From NCBI RefSeq assembly GCF_002929495.1, contig NZ_PJJJ01000037.1, forward strand, positions 62,001 to 126,000: a DNA stretch of 64,000 nucleotides, in the 5' to 3' direction. The DNA is from Cryobacterium sp. Y82. Lineage in GTDB: Bacteria; Actinomycetota; Actinomycetes; Actinomycetales; Microbacteriaceae. The translations under genes were made by a program, and so were the position numbers. Below the pieces are notes generated by a model. That model was not told the origin of the DNA. It saw only the letters and a list, made by a program, of their open reading frames with translations, and searched no databases. Shown here piece by piece: positions 18,092 to 27,613 of the stretch (the stretch's first letter is position 1; each line of letters begins with the position of its first letter).

Positions 18092-18103
18092 TTGATGCTG
18101 GGC

Positions 18104-19579
18104 CTACCAGGTGACGCGGGTGGCGGTGACTGATGGGGCAGACTCACTATCAGGCGGGGTCGAACGACTCGAGTCGTTCTTGGCCGCGTCGATCGCTGGG
18201 GTGGCATGAGGCGCCGGGCGGGAAGAGGCTGCGAAGCCGCCGTCACGCACGAGGGCATCGGGACCGCGGGTGGGAACCATAGCCAGCACTACGCCGAGGG
18301 GCGTCGTGCCGACAGCTTTCAGGGCGTCGAAGGCGGCCAGCAGTTCGGGCTCGCGCACCCGGTTAGCGCCGACGACGAGAATGGTGCCGCCGGTCCAGCG
18401 ACTCAGCACGGCTGCGTCCGTCACCGCGAGCACCGACGGGGCGTCGAGGAGCACATAGTCGTAACTGCTGCTCAGCACATCGAGCACCGTGCCCATGGCT
18501 GTCGATCCGAGCAGTTCGCTCGGGTTAGTGGGGATCTTGCCCGACGACAGCACGGTGAGCGGATGCGCCGCGCCCCACGATTGCAGGGATTCCTTGAGCT
18601 GCACGTCGCCGCGGAGCACGTCGGTCAGTCCATGATCGGCGTCGAGTCCGAGGTAGTCGGCCAGCCGGGGCGTGCGCAGGTCGGCGTCGATGACGGCAAC
18701 CGTCGCGCCACTCTCGGCCAGCACGATCGCGAGATTGACGAGCGTGGTTGTCTTCCCCTCGCCCGAAACGGAAGAGGTTACAACGAGGCTGCGGCGGCCG
18801 GTGTCGGCGTCGGCGAAATCAAGGTTGGTGCGCAGCACCCGGAAGGCCTCGGCGCGAGCAGTGGACGCACCGTCGGGCGAGATGATCGCATTGGCGCGGG
18901 CTTCCAGCGGGATACCACCGAGCACGGGAACGACAGTCAGCCGCTCGATGTCGTCGCGGTTGTAGATGCGACGGTCAAGCAGCCCGAGGATCAGTGCGGT
19001 GAGCAGTCCGCCCAGAAGACCGATAAACAACCCGACGGCGAGGTTGAGGTAGAGCTGAGGCAGCGCGGGGTCGTTGGGGGCGACCGCGGGGTCGAGCACG
19101 CCTACTGTCACCGGGCTAGCACCGCCATCGGCGGGCTTTTCCAGCTGGTTGATGACAACGTCGGTGAAACTCTCCGACACGGCCTGCGCGAGCTGCTGGG
19201 CGGCATCCGCTGTGGAGGCGAGAGCGCTGAGTTCGATAACGGCCGAGCCGGGCTGGGTCGTGGCCGTGATCCGCTCGGCCAGGTCAACCGCACTCTCATT
19301 GAGTCCGAGTCTCGCGATCACCGGGTCGAGCACGCGGGGGCTCGTGGCGACGTCGAGGTAGTACGGCAGCTTCTGCACTACGAAGTTATTGCCCTGTACC
19401 AGGTCGCCGGGAGTTGACCCGTTTTGAATCTGCGCGGCGACGAATACGCGGGTGGAAGCCTGGTACTGCACGGGAGTTAGCAGCGCGGCGGCTGCTCCAC
19501 CGACCACGCCGAGCAGGGTGAAAGCAACGATGAGAATCCATCGCTTTCGGAGTATTCGAACCAGCCGTTTCAGTTCCAT
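18104..19579 (-). CDS. Polysaccharide co-polymerase / BY-kinase-like ATPase (Wzz-CpsD fusion)
   Basis: The ATG at 19579 has GGGGAG upstream and gives 491 residues; an ATG further up lacks support. Helices at about 14-34 and 175-200 bracket an outer Wzz domain. The cytoplasmic part has Walker A (SGEGKTTT, near 270), Walker A' (VIDADLRTP, near 300) and Walker B (YVLLDAPSV, near 371). These proteins set chain length and couple polymerisation to export. The C-terminal tail of about 45 residues is Ser/Pro/Asp-rich and has no tyrosine, so the usual Tyr autophosphorylation cluster is missing. It is the first gene of the leftward operon. Confidence 0.87.
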   Translation of the reverse strand: MELKRLVRILRKRWILIVAFTLLGVVGGAAAALLTPVQYQASTRVFVAAQIQNGSTPGDLVQGNNFVVQKLPYYLDVATSPRVLDPVIARLGLNESAVDLAERITATTQPGSAVIELSALASTADAAQQLAQAVSESFTDVVINQLEKPADGGASPVTVGVLDPAVAPNDPALPQLYLNLAVGLFIGLLGGLLTALILGLLDRRIYNRDDIERLTVVPVLGGIPLEARANAIISPDGASTARAEAFRVLRTNLDFADADTGRRSLVVTSSVSGEGKTTTLVNLAIVLAESGATVAVIDADLRTPRLADYLGLDADHGLTDVLRGDVQLKESLQSWGAAHPLTVLSSGKIPTNPSELLGSTAMGTVLDVLSSSYDYVLLDAPSVLAVTDAAVLSRWTGGTILVVGANRVREPELLAAFDALKAVGTTPLGVVLAMVPTRGPDALVRDGGFAASSRPAPHATPAIDAAKNDSSRSTPPDSESAPSVTATRVTW

Positions 19580-19684
19580 GAGCACTTCTCCCCGCATAAT
19601 CGACGCGTCGTGCTTCGGGTGCACGACGACAGGACCCTATGTTGGCATAAAAATCCTCACTTATGGACTGTCAGTCTCGAGGAT

Positions 19685-20596
19685 TTAATCAGTCCGTCTT
19701 GTGGAGTCAACTAAATTTTCGATCAGGAACTGACGAATACTCATTCTTGTGGCCTCGTCGAGGAGTTCCAATGCGTGTCTTTTACCGGATTTCACGTCTA
19801 AAGCGACGGGCACACCGACCCTTTTAAGCGCTAACGCCATGGCTTTGCCCTGTTCCACGGGAACCAGCTCTTTTTCTGAAATGGCGATGTAAAACGCCGG
19901 GTCGGTCTTGTCCACGGCGTACAACGGCGACGCCTCGCGGGAATTTGAACAGTCGGTGAAGTCGGAGCAGCCGAGGTATTGCAGAATGGAGTCAATCGCC
20001 ATTTTTGACGGGTCGCCAAGCAGGAGGCCGTTTTCGGTGAGGTCGACCGCCGGAGACATCGCCACGACCGCCGCGACCCGATCCCCGCCAGTGAGGCTGC
20101 CCGTGCCCTTGGTGCCGATCGAGGAGGCGATGATCGCGCCCGCGGAGCTTCCAAACAGTCCGATACGTTCGGGGTCGATGCCGAATTCCGCGACCTGAGC
20201 GCTCTCCCGAAGCCAGGCGAGCGCGTCGGTGACATCGTTCACCTGTGCCGGGTAGGCAAATTCGGGCGCCAGGCGGTAATCCACCGAAAAGGCGGCTATA
20301 CCCCCGTCGGCCAGCTCCGAGCAGAGCGCGTTCATACCGCCGAAGTCTTTGGTACCGCTGTCGAAGCCGCCGCCGTGAATGAGGATCATGGCGGCTGTGG
20401 GAGCTTGGGAACTCTTGGGCAGGCAGGCGTTCAGCAGCAGCTTCTGACCGCTTACCGTGCCGTACTGCAGGTCGTTCTGCAGCACGACCGAGTCGCTGTG
20501 CGTACGCGCGACGGGCGGGGTGGCGGCGCATCCGCTCAGCACAAGACCTACAGCGAGCAAACCAACGCATGCCTCGAGCGCACGACATTTTTTCAC
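19685..20596 (-). CDS. Lipoprotein alpha/beta-hydrolase (HSL-type esterase)
   Basis: About 303 residues with a lipoprotein signal (LSGC at 20-23), so it is anchored outside the membrane. It has HGGG (74-77), an oxyanion-hole motif of the hormone-sensitive lipase family, the nucleophile elbow GSSAG (149-153) and a likely catalytic His in GKRHALELL near 273. It probably removes ester-linked acyl groups; next to an acyltransferase gene it may deacylate the surface polymer. The GTG start overlaps the stop of the acyltransferase gene (GTGA), so the two are co-translated. Confidence 0.85.
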   Translation of the reverse strand: MKKCRALEACVGLLAVGLVLSGCAATPPVARTHSDSVVLQNDLQYGTVSGQKLLLNACLPKSSQAPTAAMILIHGGGFDSGTKDFGGMNALCSELADGGIAAFSVDYRLAPEFAYPAQVNDVTDALAWLRESAQVAEFGIDPERIGLFGSSAGAIIASSIGTKGTGSLTGGDRVAAVVAMSPAVDLTENGLLLGDPSKMAIDSILQYLGCSDFTDCSNSREASPLYAVDKTDPAFYIAISEKELVPVEQGKAMALALKRVGVPVALDVKSGKRHALELLDEATRMSIRQFLIENLVDSTRRTD

Positions 20597-21663
20597 AGCG
20601 GGTCGCCGTTGGAATGAGCCCGACGAGAGACCGACTTGGCCTGGCGTTTACGGAACGGACTGACCCAGAGGAACGAGAACCGACGCAGAAGCTTGGCCAG
20701 GTAGAGCGAGGCGACGAGCACAATGGCGGCGAGCAGGAACGGCAGGGCATTCCCGGCACGTTCGAGCCAGGGGGACTCTGCGAATGGTGCCAGAAGCGCA
20801 AGGGCGCTGGCCACGAGAAACAGGTGCAGTAGATAGATTTGAAAGCTGTATTGGCCGAGCGTGCTCATAAAGTTCAACCATCTCACTCGAACCAGCAGGG
20901 TGGCCAGGGTGACGCCCATCGCGACGGCAACCACGCTTTCGAGCAGGATCAACCCCGGAACGCGGGAAAGATGAAGCGGTACGAGCAGCACGGCGAGGCC
21001 GACGTAGGCAGCGACGAGCACAGTCGCGTGCCAGACGCGCACGCGGGCGGCCAGGCGATAAATGGCGTGGGGAAAGTAGACGGCGGTGATGAAGAAGATG
21101 AAGTTGGCGGCGACGCGGTCCCATCCGACGTTGTCGAGGTCGAGCACTCCCGGCGTTGTCGACAGCATCGCGACGACGCCGGCGAGAAGGAGTTGCAAAC
21201 TGATCGGCAGCTTACGAAGAAGCCATGCAAGCAGGGTGAAGATGGCCAGAGCCCAGATGAACCAGTAGCTGCTGGTGGGCCAAACCGGCAGCAGGACAAG
21301 ATTGAGCAGGTCGGTCGGGGACCGCTCGGTGCCGCGCAGGTGCGGCACCACGAGGTAGAACACGACCCGGATGACAGACCAGAGCAGGTATAAGTACACG
21401 AGCACGAGCAAGCGCCGACGCCAGAGGTCCTTCAGATTCCACGTGAGCATACGCCGCGCGGTGAGTCCGGCGACGAAGAAGAAAACCGGCATGGGAAAGT
21501 AGCTCAGCAGGAGGCGCAATCGTGGGGTGCTGCCGGCCAGGCCGAGGTCGTTCAGGAATAACGACGAGTGGTAGAGCACGACGAGAATAATCGCCGCACC
21601 CTTGGCGAAGTTGATCCACTCGCGGTTCTCGGTCTGTATCTCTTTCACAAGCGAAATGTACAC
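20593..21663 (-). CDS. Acyltransferase 3 family membrane protein
   Basis: A 356-residue protein with about ten transmembrane helices. The N-terminus REWINFAKGAAIILVVLYH matches the family's first helix with its conserved His, and PMPVFFFVAGLTARR holds the second hallmark. Members transfer acetyl or other acyl groups across or at the membrane to cell-surface sugars. There is no SGNH domain. The coupled esterase downstream suggests an acylation/deacylation pair. The likely substrate is the exopolysaccharide or a cell-wall glycan. Confidence 0.87.
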   Translation of the reverse strand: MYISLVKEIQTENREWINFAKGAAIILVVLYHSSLFLNDLGLAGSTPRLRLLLSYFPMPVFFFVAGLTARRMLTWNLKDLWRRRLLVLVYLYLLWSVIRVVFYLVVPHLRGTERSPTDLLNLVLLPVWPTSSYWFIWALAIFTLLAWLLRKLPISLQLLLAGVVAMLSTTPGVLDLDNVGWDRVAANFIFFITAVYFPHAIYRLAARVRVWHATVLVAAYVGLAVLLVPLHLSRVPGLILLESVVAVAMGVTLATLLVRVRWLNFMSTLGQYSFQIYLLHLFLVASALALLAPFAESPWLERAGNALPFLLAAIVLVASLYLAKLLRRFSFLWVSPFRKRQAKSVSRRAHSNGDPL

Positions 21664-21698
21664 GAGAAAAACTCAGGATGGTATCGCAGCCGGTATTT

Positions 21699-22709
21699 TT
21701 AGGGTCGATAGTCTGCGAGCGTGTCGGTCTGGAAAGCCTGCTGCAGGCGTGCCAGCGCGCCTCTATCGACATGGACGAAGGACTGCCCATCGTCGGATAT
21801 TCCAGTGCCGCTGGTGGGCAGAGTGAAAAATGTGAGGTCACTGCCCTGCAGGTCCCGAAGTTGCAGTTCGATGCCGGCCAGGAAGGCGAAGTCGAGGCCG
21901 TCGTCCACTGCAATCCACGGGGTGACCGCGGCGATCAGGTCAACCACGGTAGCGGGGTTGGTCACGGTGCGGGAGCTCATGACGGTGCTCAGCATGGCCT
22001 TGAAGAAACGCTGCTGGTTGCGCACCCGGGTAAAGTCACCGTCGGCGAAGGCGTAGCGTTCGCGCGAGTAGGCCAGCGCCTCGGTACCGGTCACGACCTG
22101 CTTGCCGACGGCGAAGGTGTGTCCCTTGATCTTGGAAGACTCAAACTCGACCGGGTTGTCTATTTCGATGCCGCCGAGGGCATCCGTTATGGACTGGAAG
22201 CCCTCAAAATCAATTACGGCGACATGGTCGATGCGGGTCTTGATCAAGCTTTCCACGGTCTGGACAGCGAGCGGCACCCCGCCCCAGGAGAGCGCGGCGT
22301 TGATTTTGGCCTGGCCGCGGCCGGAAATCTCCACCCAGCTGTCACGCATGATCGACATGACCCAGACCCCTTCATGATCGGCCGGAATATGTACGACCAT
22401 GATCACGTCGGAGCGCTGGCCGGTGAGGTCGCTAATCGAGGCATTGTGCACGCCGCGGCTGTCAGAGCCGAGCACGAGAATGTTCCGGGCCTCGGCGGCT
22501 ACCCCGGTGCTTGGAGCCGGACGCAGGCTGGCTGGCGGAAATACCTGGTCGATGGTCGCGACCTGGTCGTCGAAGGATCGGCTGAGTTTGTAGGCACCGA
22601 CCCCGCCCGCTCCGACACCGATAAGCACGAGGGAGAGCAGGCTGACGAGCGCGAGATGCCAGGCCTTTTTGCGTCGCGACTTTTTCTGGTGCCGGAGTGC
22701 GCTCTGCAC
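21699..22709 (-). CDS. LytR-CpsA-Psr (LCP) family glycopolymer transferase
   Basis: The GTG at 22709 has GGAGG seven bases upstream and gives 336 residues; the longer frame to 22769 lacks such a site. A basic tail and one transmembrane helix (about 17-40) precede the LCP domain with LGSDSRG (80-86), GQRSD (97-101), SIMRDSW (119-125) and KINAAL (135-140). LCP enzymes move lipid-linked glycopolymers onto peptidoglycan outside the membrane. Beside this locus it may attach the polysaccharide to the wall, or arabinogalactan- or teichoic-like polymers. Confidence 0.9.
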   Translation of the reverse strand: MQSALRHQKKSRRKKAWHLALVSLLSLVLIGVGAGGVGAYKLSRSFDDQVATIDQVFPPASLRPAPSTGVAAEARNILVLGSDSRGVHNASISDLTGQRSDVIMVVHIPADHEGVWVMSIMRDSWVEISGRGQAKINAALSWGGVPLAVQTVESLIKTRIDHVAVIDFEGFQSITDALGGIEIDNPVEFESSKIKGHTFAVGKQVVTGTEALAYSRERYAFADGDFTRVRNQQRFFKAMLSTVMSSRTVTNPATVVDLIAAVTPWIAVDDGLDFAFLAGIELQLRDLQGSDLTFFTLPTSGTGISDDGQSFVHVDRGALARLQQAFQTDTLADYRP

Positions 22710-22857
22710 GGTACAGCCTCCTGATGCCGCTTTCGGGAGCGGTGAGCACACCGTAGGCCGGTCACCCATTCAGCGGAATAGGGGACCTACCAGTCAGCCT
22801 CGAACTGGGGGTAAAAGCACTGCGGCTACACCACCGCCCACACCCGCTGACGCCACC

Positions 22858-22953
22858 GCGCATAACTCCTGCAATTTCACAGCGGCCACGAGAACCACCC
22901 CGGAATTATGCGGATGCAACTGCTCCCGTCGCGAAATTGCTTGAGTTATGCGC
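22858..22953. repeat. Long imperfect inverted repeat, 23-base arms
   Basis: The left arm (22858-22880, GCGCATAACTCCTGCAATTT plus CAC) and right arm (22931-22953, GCGAAATTGCTTGAGTTATG plus CGC) pair at 20 of 23 positions around a 50-base spacer. The spacer holds a weaker partial copy. It lies between the 3' end of the HAD gene and the 5' side of the LCP gene. It could be a terminator for the HAD gene or a small palindromic repeat element. Confidence 0.6.
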
Positions 22954-22978
22954 AGGAAGAGGGGCTGGGGCTCTGCGG

Positions 22979-23746
22979 TCAGACGGTGACGTAGCGCGGA
23001 ACCAGGTCTTCAAGCAGGGCGGCAGTGTCGCGCCAGCCTTCGACGGCGATGCATTCGACGCCGAGAACCTTGACCGGGTAGTCGTTGCCGTTCTCATCGA
23101 GGCGGTCACCGACAAACAGCATGTCGTCCAGATCGACACCGGTCAGGGTGGCCAGGCGCTTCATTCCGTAGGCCTTGTCGATGCCCTGCCGGGTGATGTC
23201 AACGGAGGTCGACCCGCCGGAGCGCACCTCAAGGTCGGGCAACAGCGCCTGCACGGCGCTCCGAAGGGCATTCTTCTTCTCGCCGGTCGGGTCCCAGGCG
23301 ATTTTGGAGGCGATCGGAGCCGCCTGGCCGAGCGCGGAGAAAGTGATCTGCGAGCCGCGATCTTCGAGGATCGGTCCCCAGGGGTCGCTTTCCCAGAAGC
23401 CGAGGTCGCGAGCGGTCTGCTCAACGGCTTCGAGTGCGCGAGTTTTCTGGCCCGCACTGAGGTTCTCGGCGTAGACCTGGTTCCAGCCCTGCGAGTCGCT
23501 GCGGTAGTACTGGGTGCCGCAGGTCGGCATGAGGTGCAGGCGGGCGAGTTTCTCCGGGCTGATCTCGGGCAGATTGTCAATGATCTGCGCCTGGAATTGC
23601 CCAAACTGGCCGCCGGAGATGACGCAGACCTCGGTGACGCCCAGCAGCTTGACCAGCAGGTCAATCATGATCGGGTCGAGCGCGGACTTGGACGGCGCGA
23701 GCGTATCGTCGAGGTCGAAGGCCACCAGGCGGGGAAGAATAGGCAT
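22979..23746 (-). CDS. HAD-IIB family phosphatase
   Basis: A 255-residue cytosolic protein with the HAD motif I FDLDDTLAPSK (9-19), a Ser motif II (VISGG) and motif IV GDRLDENGNDYP near the C-terminus. The cap is of class IIB, as in sugar phosphatases and eukaryotic-type phosphomannomutases. A role as a sugar-phosphate phosphatase or phosphomannomutase would fit the polysaccharide genes next to it, but the substrate is not determined by the motifs. The ATG is followed directly by the beta strand of the domain. Confidence 0.82.
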   Translation of the reverse strand: MPILPRLVAFDLDDTLAPSKSALDPIMIDLLVKLLGVTEVCVISGGQFGQFQAQIIDNLPEISPEKLARLHLMPTCGTQYYRSDSQGWNQVYAENLSAGQKTRALEAVEQTARDLGFWESDPWGPILEDRGSQITFSALGQAAPIASKIAWDPTGEKKNALRSAVQALLPDLEVRSGGSTSVDITRQGIDKAYGMKRLATLTGVDLDDMLFVGDRLDENGNDYPVKVLGVECIAVEGWRDTAALLEDLVPRYVTV

Positions 23747-23901
23747 CAGCCCACTCTATCGGCGCGGGCAGCCGGGAGCTGCTGCCGGGCGGGTGGACGG
23801 CCCATTCGGATTGCTCGTGTCGGCGGATGCGCTCACGTCGCAATGCCTGCCCGCAGTGACCCGCTGGCCCGAATAGCGGCGCGAGTTGTTAGCCTGAGCC
23901 G

Positions 23902-24525
23902 GTGCGTACTAACTTTGACCCCCGGAATCTGCCGCGTCACGACTTCTACCGCCTGCTGAATTCGCTCGTAGTGCCGCGGCCAATCGCGTGGGTGTCGAGC
24001 CGGTCGGCGGCGGGTGTCGACAACCTGGCGCCGCATTCATTCTTCACCGTGGCATCCGTTTCGCCGGCCATCGTTCAGTTCACCTCGGTGGGGGTGAAGG
24101 ACACCGTGCGCAACATTCTGGCGACCGGAGATTTCGTGGTGAATTTCACGCCGGAGTCGTTGTTCGAAGAGGTCAACGCAACCGGCACTGACTTCGGGCC
24201 GGCGGAGAGCGAGTTCGACCGCGCCGGACTCACCAGGGAGCGCAGCGTAACCGTCGCCTCCATGCGGGTGGCCGAGTCCCCGGCGGCGATCGAGTGCCGC
24301 CTGCATTCCACGCTGGAGCTGGGTGATTGCACGCTCGTGTTTGGCGAGGTCACGCACATCGCGGTGTCATCGACAGTGCTGGACGGGGAGCATCCGCTCA
24401 TTGAGCAGCTGCGCCCGTTGTCACGCCTGGGCCTCGACGAATGGGGAACCATCGGCGAGGTCAAGGCGATCCGGCGAATTCGTGCGAGCGACTGGCCCCG
24501 CGAATTTCGGCCGAGAGAGCGCTGA
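23902..24525 (+). CDS. Flavin reductase-like FMN-binding protein
   Basis: A 207-residue protein of the flavin reductase family (split-barrel). PRPIAWVSSRSAAGVDNLAP and SFFTVASVSPAIVQF in the first 70 residues form the FMN-binding face. Members either reduce flavin for monooxygenases or use bound FMN in other redox reactions. It starts with GTG and has no clear ribosome site. It stands alone between leftward genes, so the partner enzyme is unknown. Confidence 0.83.
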   Translation: MRTNFDPRNLPRHDFYRLLNSLVVPRPIAWVSSRSAAGVDNLAPHSFFTVASVSPAIVQFTSVGVKDTVRNILATGDFVVNFTPESLFEEVNATGTDFGPAESEFDRAGLTRERSVTVASMRVAESPAAIECRLHSTLELGDCTLVFGEVTHIAVSSTVLDGEHPLIEQLRPLSRLGLDEWGTIGEVKAIRRIRASDWPREFRPRER

Positions 24526-24652
24526 GCATTGCGCCCGAAGCGCATGATCACGCCGGGTTCAGCTAGCCGCTGCGCCGGTTATTGGAGCAGGCACCCCAAC
24601 CGGGTGCGGCAACGGTGAGTGCCACGTCAAGCGGATGCGCCGTTCGCTCCAG

Positions 24653-26860
24653 CTAGGCGGCTGGTGGAAACAGTGCCTCGGCGAGCAACGGACCGAGCTG
24701 GGCGCTCGCCTCGCGCACGAAGTGCTGTCCGTCGAAAAACACCGGCGTGTTGTTGATGAACGCCGGGCAACTCTCGTCGACGCAGAGCCACGGAACGATG
24801 TCCACGTACTGGGCGAAGTCACCGAATTGCTCGATCGCGTCCTGCTCGCTCGCAATGACCTTTTGGTAGAGGCTCGACGGGCTGTAGGCGCAATCTCCGG
24901 GGGTGCTCGTGAGGGTCTTGCACTCGGCGAACGGGGTGCTGGCCGGCGGCGGCGATAGCACAGCGACATGCTCGGTCGATCCCTGCAACGCCGTGAGCGT
25001 GTCGGCGGTCGCGACCTGCCACTCGGTGAGGGCTGCGGCTCCTTCGTTGCCGCTGGCGAGGCGCACGATGGATCCGGCCAGGCTCGACATGATGACAAGG
25101 TCGGGCGAGAGTCGGGCGACCTCGGCGTAGACCCAGGCATGGTGGTCGTCGCATTTGGCGGCCGAGGCGTCGGAGGCGCTCTTGGCGGCGACCGAGATGT
25201 TCACGGCCGGGCAGGAGAACATGGTCAGGGACCGCACGTTGTAGCCGAGCGGTTCGAGGGCGGAACGAATCGCGGGCATGTAACTGATCGCCATGGAATC
25301 GCCGAGAAGCACCGCCGTTTTGGTCGCCGCCGGATCGCCGTAGAGACAGTCGGCGGCGTTCTTCGCGCTGACTGAAAGACAGTCGTCGTCGACCCATTCC
25401 GGGGCGCCGGAGTTGTCGCCGAGCGCATCGAAAGCGGGGGTGGTCTCTGGCCAGGCCGTTGCAGCGAGAGCCGCAGCGATGGTGGCCTGCCGAGCGGCCA
25501 GCAGGGTGGCTGGCTCGGTGGTCGTCTTCACTCCCAGGTCGGCCGCTCCGAGCGGGGCTGAATTCGCGGACGGCCCGGATGGCGTGCCGCCCCTCAGTGC
25601 GATAAACGAGACAGAGACAAGAACGAGAGCCACGATCGCGAGGGCACCGATCCAAGCCTGGGCCGGGCTGATCCCGGTGCGGTGCTGGGGGGCAGGACGG
25701 CGCATCCGTTCTCGCTTTCGGGTGAGGGAGTTTTCGAGCCAGAGTGAGTGACGAATGGGGTCTTCAACGTAGTGAAAGGAAAACACCGAGAGGGCGACCA
25801 TGAGGAGGGCGGCGAGCGGCAGATAGAGCGGCGAATCCGTAGCGAAGATGGTGGCGAGCAGAATCATGACCGGAAAGTGCCAAAGATAGAGGGAGTAGGA
25901 GATCTTGCCGACATAGCGACTGACGGGGTTGGTCAGGGGGAACAACAGCCGCTGCTCAGGCTGCCCGATACCTGCGGCGATCACGAGGGCAGCTCCCGCG
26001 ACGGGTAGCAGGCCCCAGGGCGCTGGAAACGGTGAATCCCGGCTGATCAACACGAGGCTGGCGACGATGAGGGCGAGGCCGAGCCAGGCGATCGGGGGGC
26101 GCACGCGTAGAGGCAGCTTCGCCAGGCCGGGCGCGGCGGCGGCCACGAATGCGCCGATTCCAAGCTCCCAGGCGCGGGCTCCGGTGGAGAAGTAGGCGAT
26201 GGCGGGGCTCGTCGAGGTTTCGAAAAAACTCCAGGCCAGGAAGGCGAGGGTGATGACGCCGGTGGTCACAGCGACGAGCGTGATGAGTGCCCCTGCGCTC
26301 AGTGTGCGGCGGCCGGCGAGGGCGAAGATGACGATAAGCAGGAACGGCCAGACGAAGTAGAACTGTTCTTCCACCGCGAGCGACCAGTAGTGCTGCAGCG
26401 GGGAAACGGCGTTGGTAGCCTGCAGGTAGTCGGTGCCGACTGCGGCGAAGTGCCAGTTGGCCACGAACAGTGCCGAGTAGATTCCATCCCACAGGGTACT
26501 GAGGGCACGGGCGCTCGGAAGCACCAGAAATCCGACCGCCACGGTGACGACCAGCACGAGCAGTGAGACCGGCAGGATGCGCCGGATGCGCCGGCGATAG
26601 AAATCGACCAGGGAGATGCGACCCGTTCGTGCATGCTCCTTGAGCAGGAGGCTCGTGATCAGAAAACCGGAGATCACGAAGAAGATGTCGACACCGATGA
26701 ATCCGCCGGATGGCCAGCCGAGCAGGTGGTCGAAAATGACCACGACCACGGCGACCGCGCGCAGTCCTTCGATGTCGCCGCGGAAGGAGCGGGTGGCGGA
26801 TTTGCTGCCAGAGCGGTCGGGTGCGCGCTCGCGCCGCTCCGCGGTGGACTGAACGGACAT
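24653..26860 (-). CDS. Acyltransferase 3 with C-terminal SGNH domain (OafA-like)
   Basis: A 735-residue protein. Residues about 28-380 are the polytopic acyltransferase-3 domain with FRGDIEGLRAVAVVVVIFDH and GFIGVDIFFVISGFLIT. After one more helix (about 405-425) comes an extracytoplasmic SGNH hydrolase-like domain: VLLGDSMAISY near residue 517 (catalytic Ser) and FFDGQHFV near 708 (Asp/His). The two-domain form passes acyl groups through the membrane and onto sugars outside, as in OafA and peptidoglycan O-acetyltransferases. GGAGGA precedes the ATG. Confidence 0.9.
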   Translation of the reverse strand: MSVQSTAERRERAPDRSGSKSATRSFRGDIEGLRAVAVVVVIFDHLLGWPSGGFIGVDIFFVISGFLITSLLLKEHARTGRISLVDFYRRRIRRILPVSLLVLVVTVAVGFLVLPSARALSTLWDGIYSALFVANWHFAAVGTDYLQATNAVSPLQHYWSLAVEEQFYFVWPFLLIVIFALAGRRTLSAGALITLVAVTTGVITLAFLAWSFFETSTSPAIAYFSTGARAWELGIGAFVAAAAPGLAKLPLRVRPPIAWLGLALIVASLVLISRDSPFPAPWGLLPVAGAALVIAAGIGQPEQRLLFPLTNPVSRYVGKISYSLYLWHFPVMILLATIFATDSPLYLPLAALLMVALSVFSFHYVEDPIRHSLWLENSLTRKRERMRRPAPQHRTGISPAQAWIGALAIVALVLVSVSFIALRGGTPSGPSANSAPLGAADLGVKTTTEPATLLAARQATIAAALAATAWPETTPAFDALGDNSGAPEWVDDDCLSVSAKNAADCLYGDPAATKTAVLLGDSMAISYMPAIRSALEPLGYNVRSLTMFSCPAVNISVAAKSASDASAAKCDDHHAWVYAEVARLSPDLVIMSSLAGSIVRLASGNEGAAALTEWQVATADTLTALQGSTEHVAVLSPPPASTPFAECKTLTSTPGDCAYSPSSLYQKVIASEQDAIEQFGDFAQYVDIVPWLCVDESCPAFINNTPVFFDGQHFVREASAQLGPLLAEALFPPAA

Positions 26861-27148
26861 GTATATCCTCCGACTCGGGTTTCGGAACTGGTACGTATGC
26901 GGCCCGACTCTCGGGCACGCCCTGCGATTATGACGTAATCTCAGCTACCGGGGCAAACACGTCGATAAAGTTCTACGGGTCCAGACGAAAAGTTGCCTCG
27001 AAGACTGCGCCGCCACGACGAGTCCCGCCGATAAACGTCCCGGCTTATCGCGCTGGGTGCCGTTCCGCTCGTGCACACTCACCCGCTCTCAGCAAGAGCC
27101 GGTGTTCACTGTTTAAGGTTGAAGACCGACCTGTTCTGGAGGACTCCT

Positions 27149-27511
27149 ATGAAATGCCCAACCGACTCCGCCACCCTCGTGATGAGCGAACGCAGCGGCG
27201 TAGAAATTGACTACTGCCCGGAATGCCGCGGCGTCTGGCTCGACCGCGGTGAGCTTGACAAGATCATTGATCGTGCCGAAAAGGAATTTGCCGCTGCGGC
27301 GCCCGCTGCGGCTGCCAACGCGGCACCGGTGATTGTCGCTGTACCCCAGCAACAGCAGTATCCGGATGCCCGCACCCGGGCTCCGCAGTATGGCGAGCGC
27401 AACAACGACCGCGACCGCGGGTATGACCGAGACAGAGATCGCGATCGGGACAGTCGGGATGGTTATCGCCCGAAAAAGAAGGAAAGCTGGCTCGGAGACC
27501 TTTTCGGCTAA
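27149..27511 (+). CDS. Zinc-ribbon protein (zf-TFIIB type) with charged Arg-Asp tail
   Basis: The ATG at 27149 (GGAGG eight bases upstream) gives 120 residues. The N-terminal 40 residues carry the zf-TFIIB pattern: C3, then GVEIDYCPECRGVWLDRGEL with C23 and C26. The second cysteine of the first knuckle is replaced by Asp (CPTD). An Ala-rich hinge leads to a long Arg/Asp repeat (about 85-105) and a C-terminal ESWLGDLFG. The family is widespread in actinobacteria and its function is unknown; nucleic acid or metal binding is likely. Confidence 0.82.
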   Translation: MKCPTDSATLVMSERSGVEIDYCPECRGVWLDRGELDKIIDRAEKEFAAAAPAAAANAAPVIVAVPQQQQYPDARTRAPQYGERNNDRDRGYDRDRDRDRDSRDGYRPKKKESWLGDLFG

Positions 27512-27535
27512 ATCCCGAAGAATTGGAGTTAGTAG

Positions 27536-27613
27536 ATGACGTGGAACGATGCTCAAGTTAGTGCTGAACCAACTTCACCCGGTGGCTCGGCCTGTTCGCT
27601 GGGGGCAGCGTGA
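27536..27613 (+). CDS. Possible 25-residue leader peptide coupled to the next gene
   Basis: A short frame (ATG at 27536, GGAG about seven bases upstream) encodes 25 residues beginning MTWNDAQVSAEPTS. Its TGA overlaps the GTG start of the membrane protein gene (GTGA). It could be a small coupled peptide, or the true N-terminus of the membrane protein separated from it by a frameshift. Confidence 0.3.
   Translation: MTWNDAQVSAEPTSPGGSACSLGAA

Noticed and set aside
18206-19417. Long rightward open frame opposite the BY-kinase-like gene
   Set aside because: The real gene is the leftward one with Walker motifs; the opposite frame has no motif and no ribosome site.
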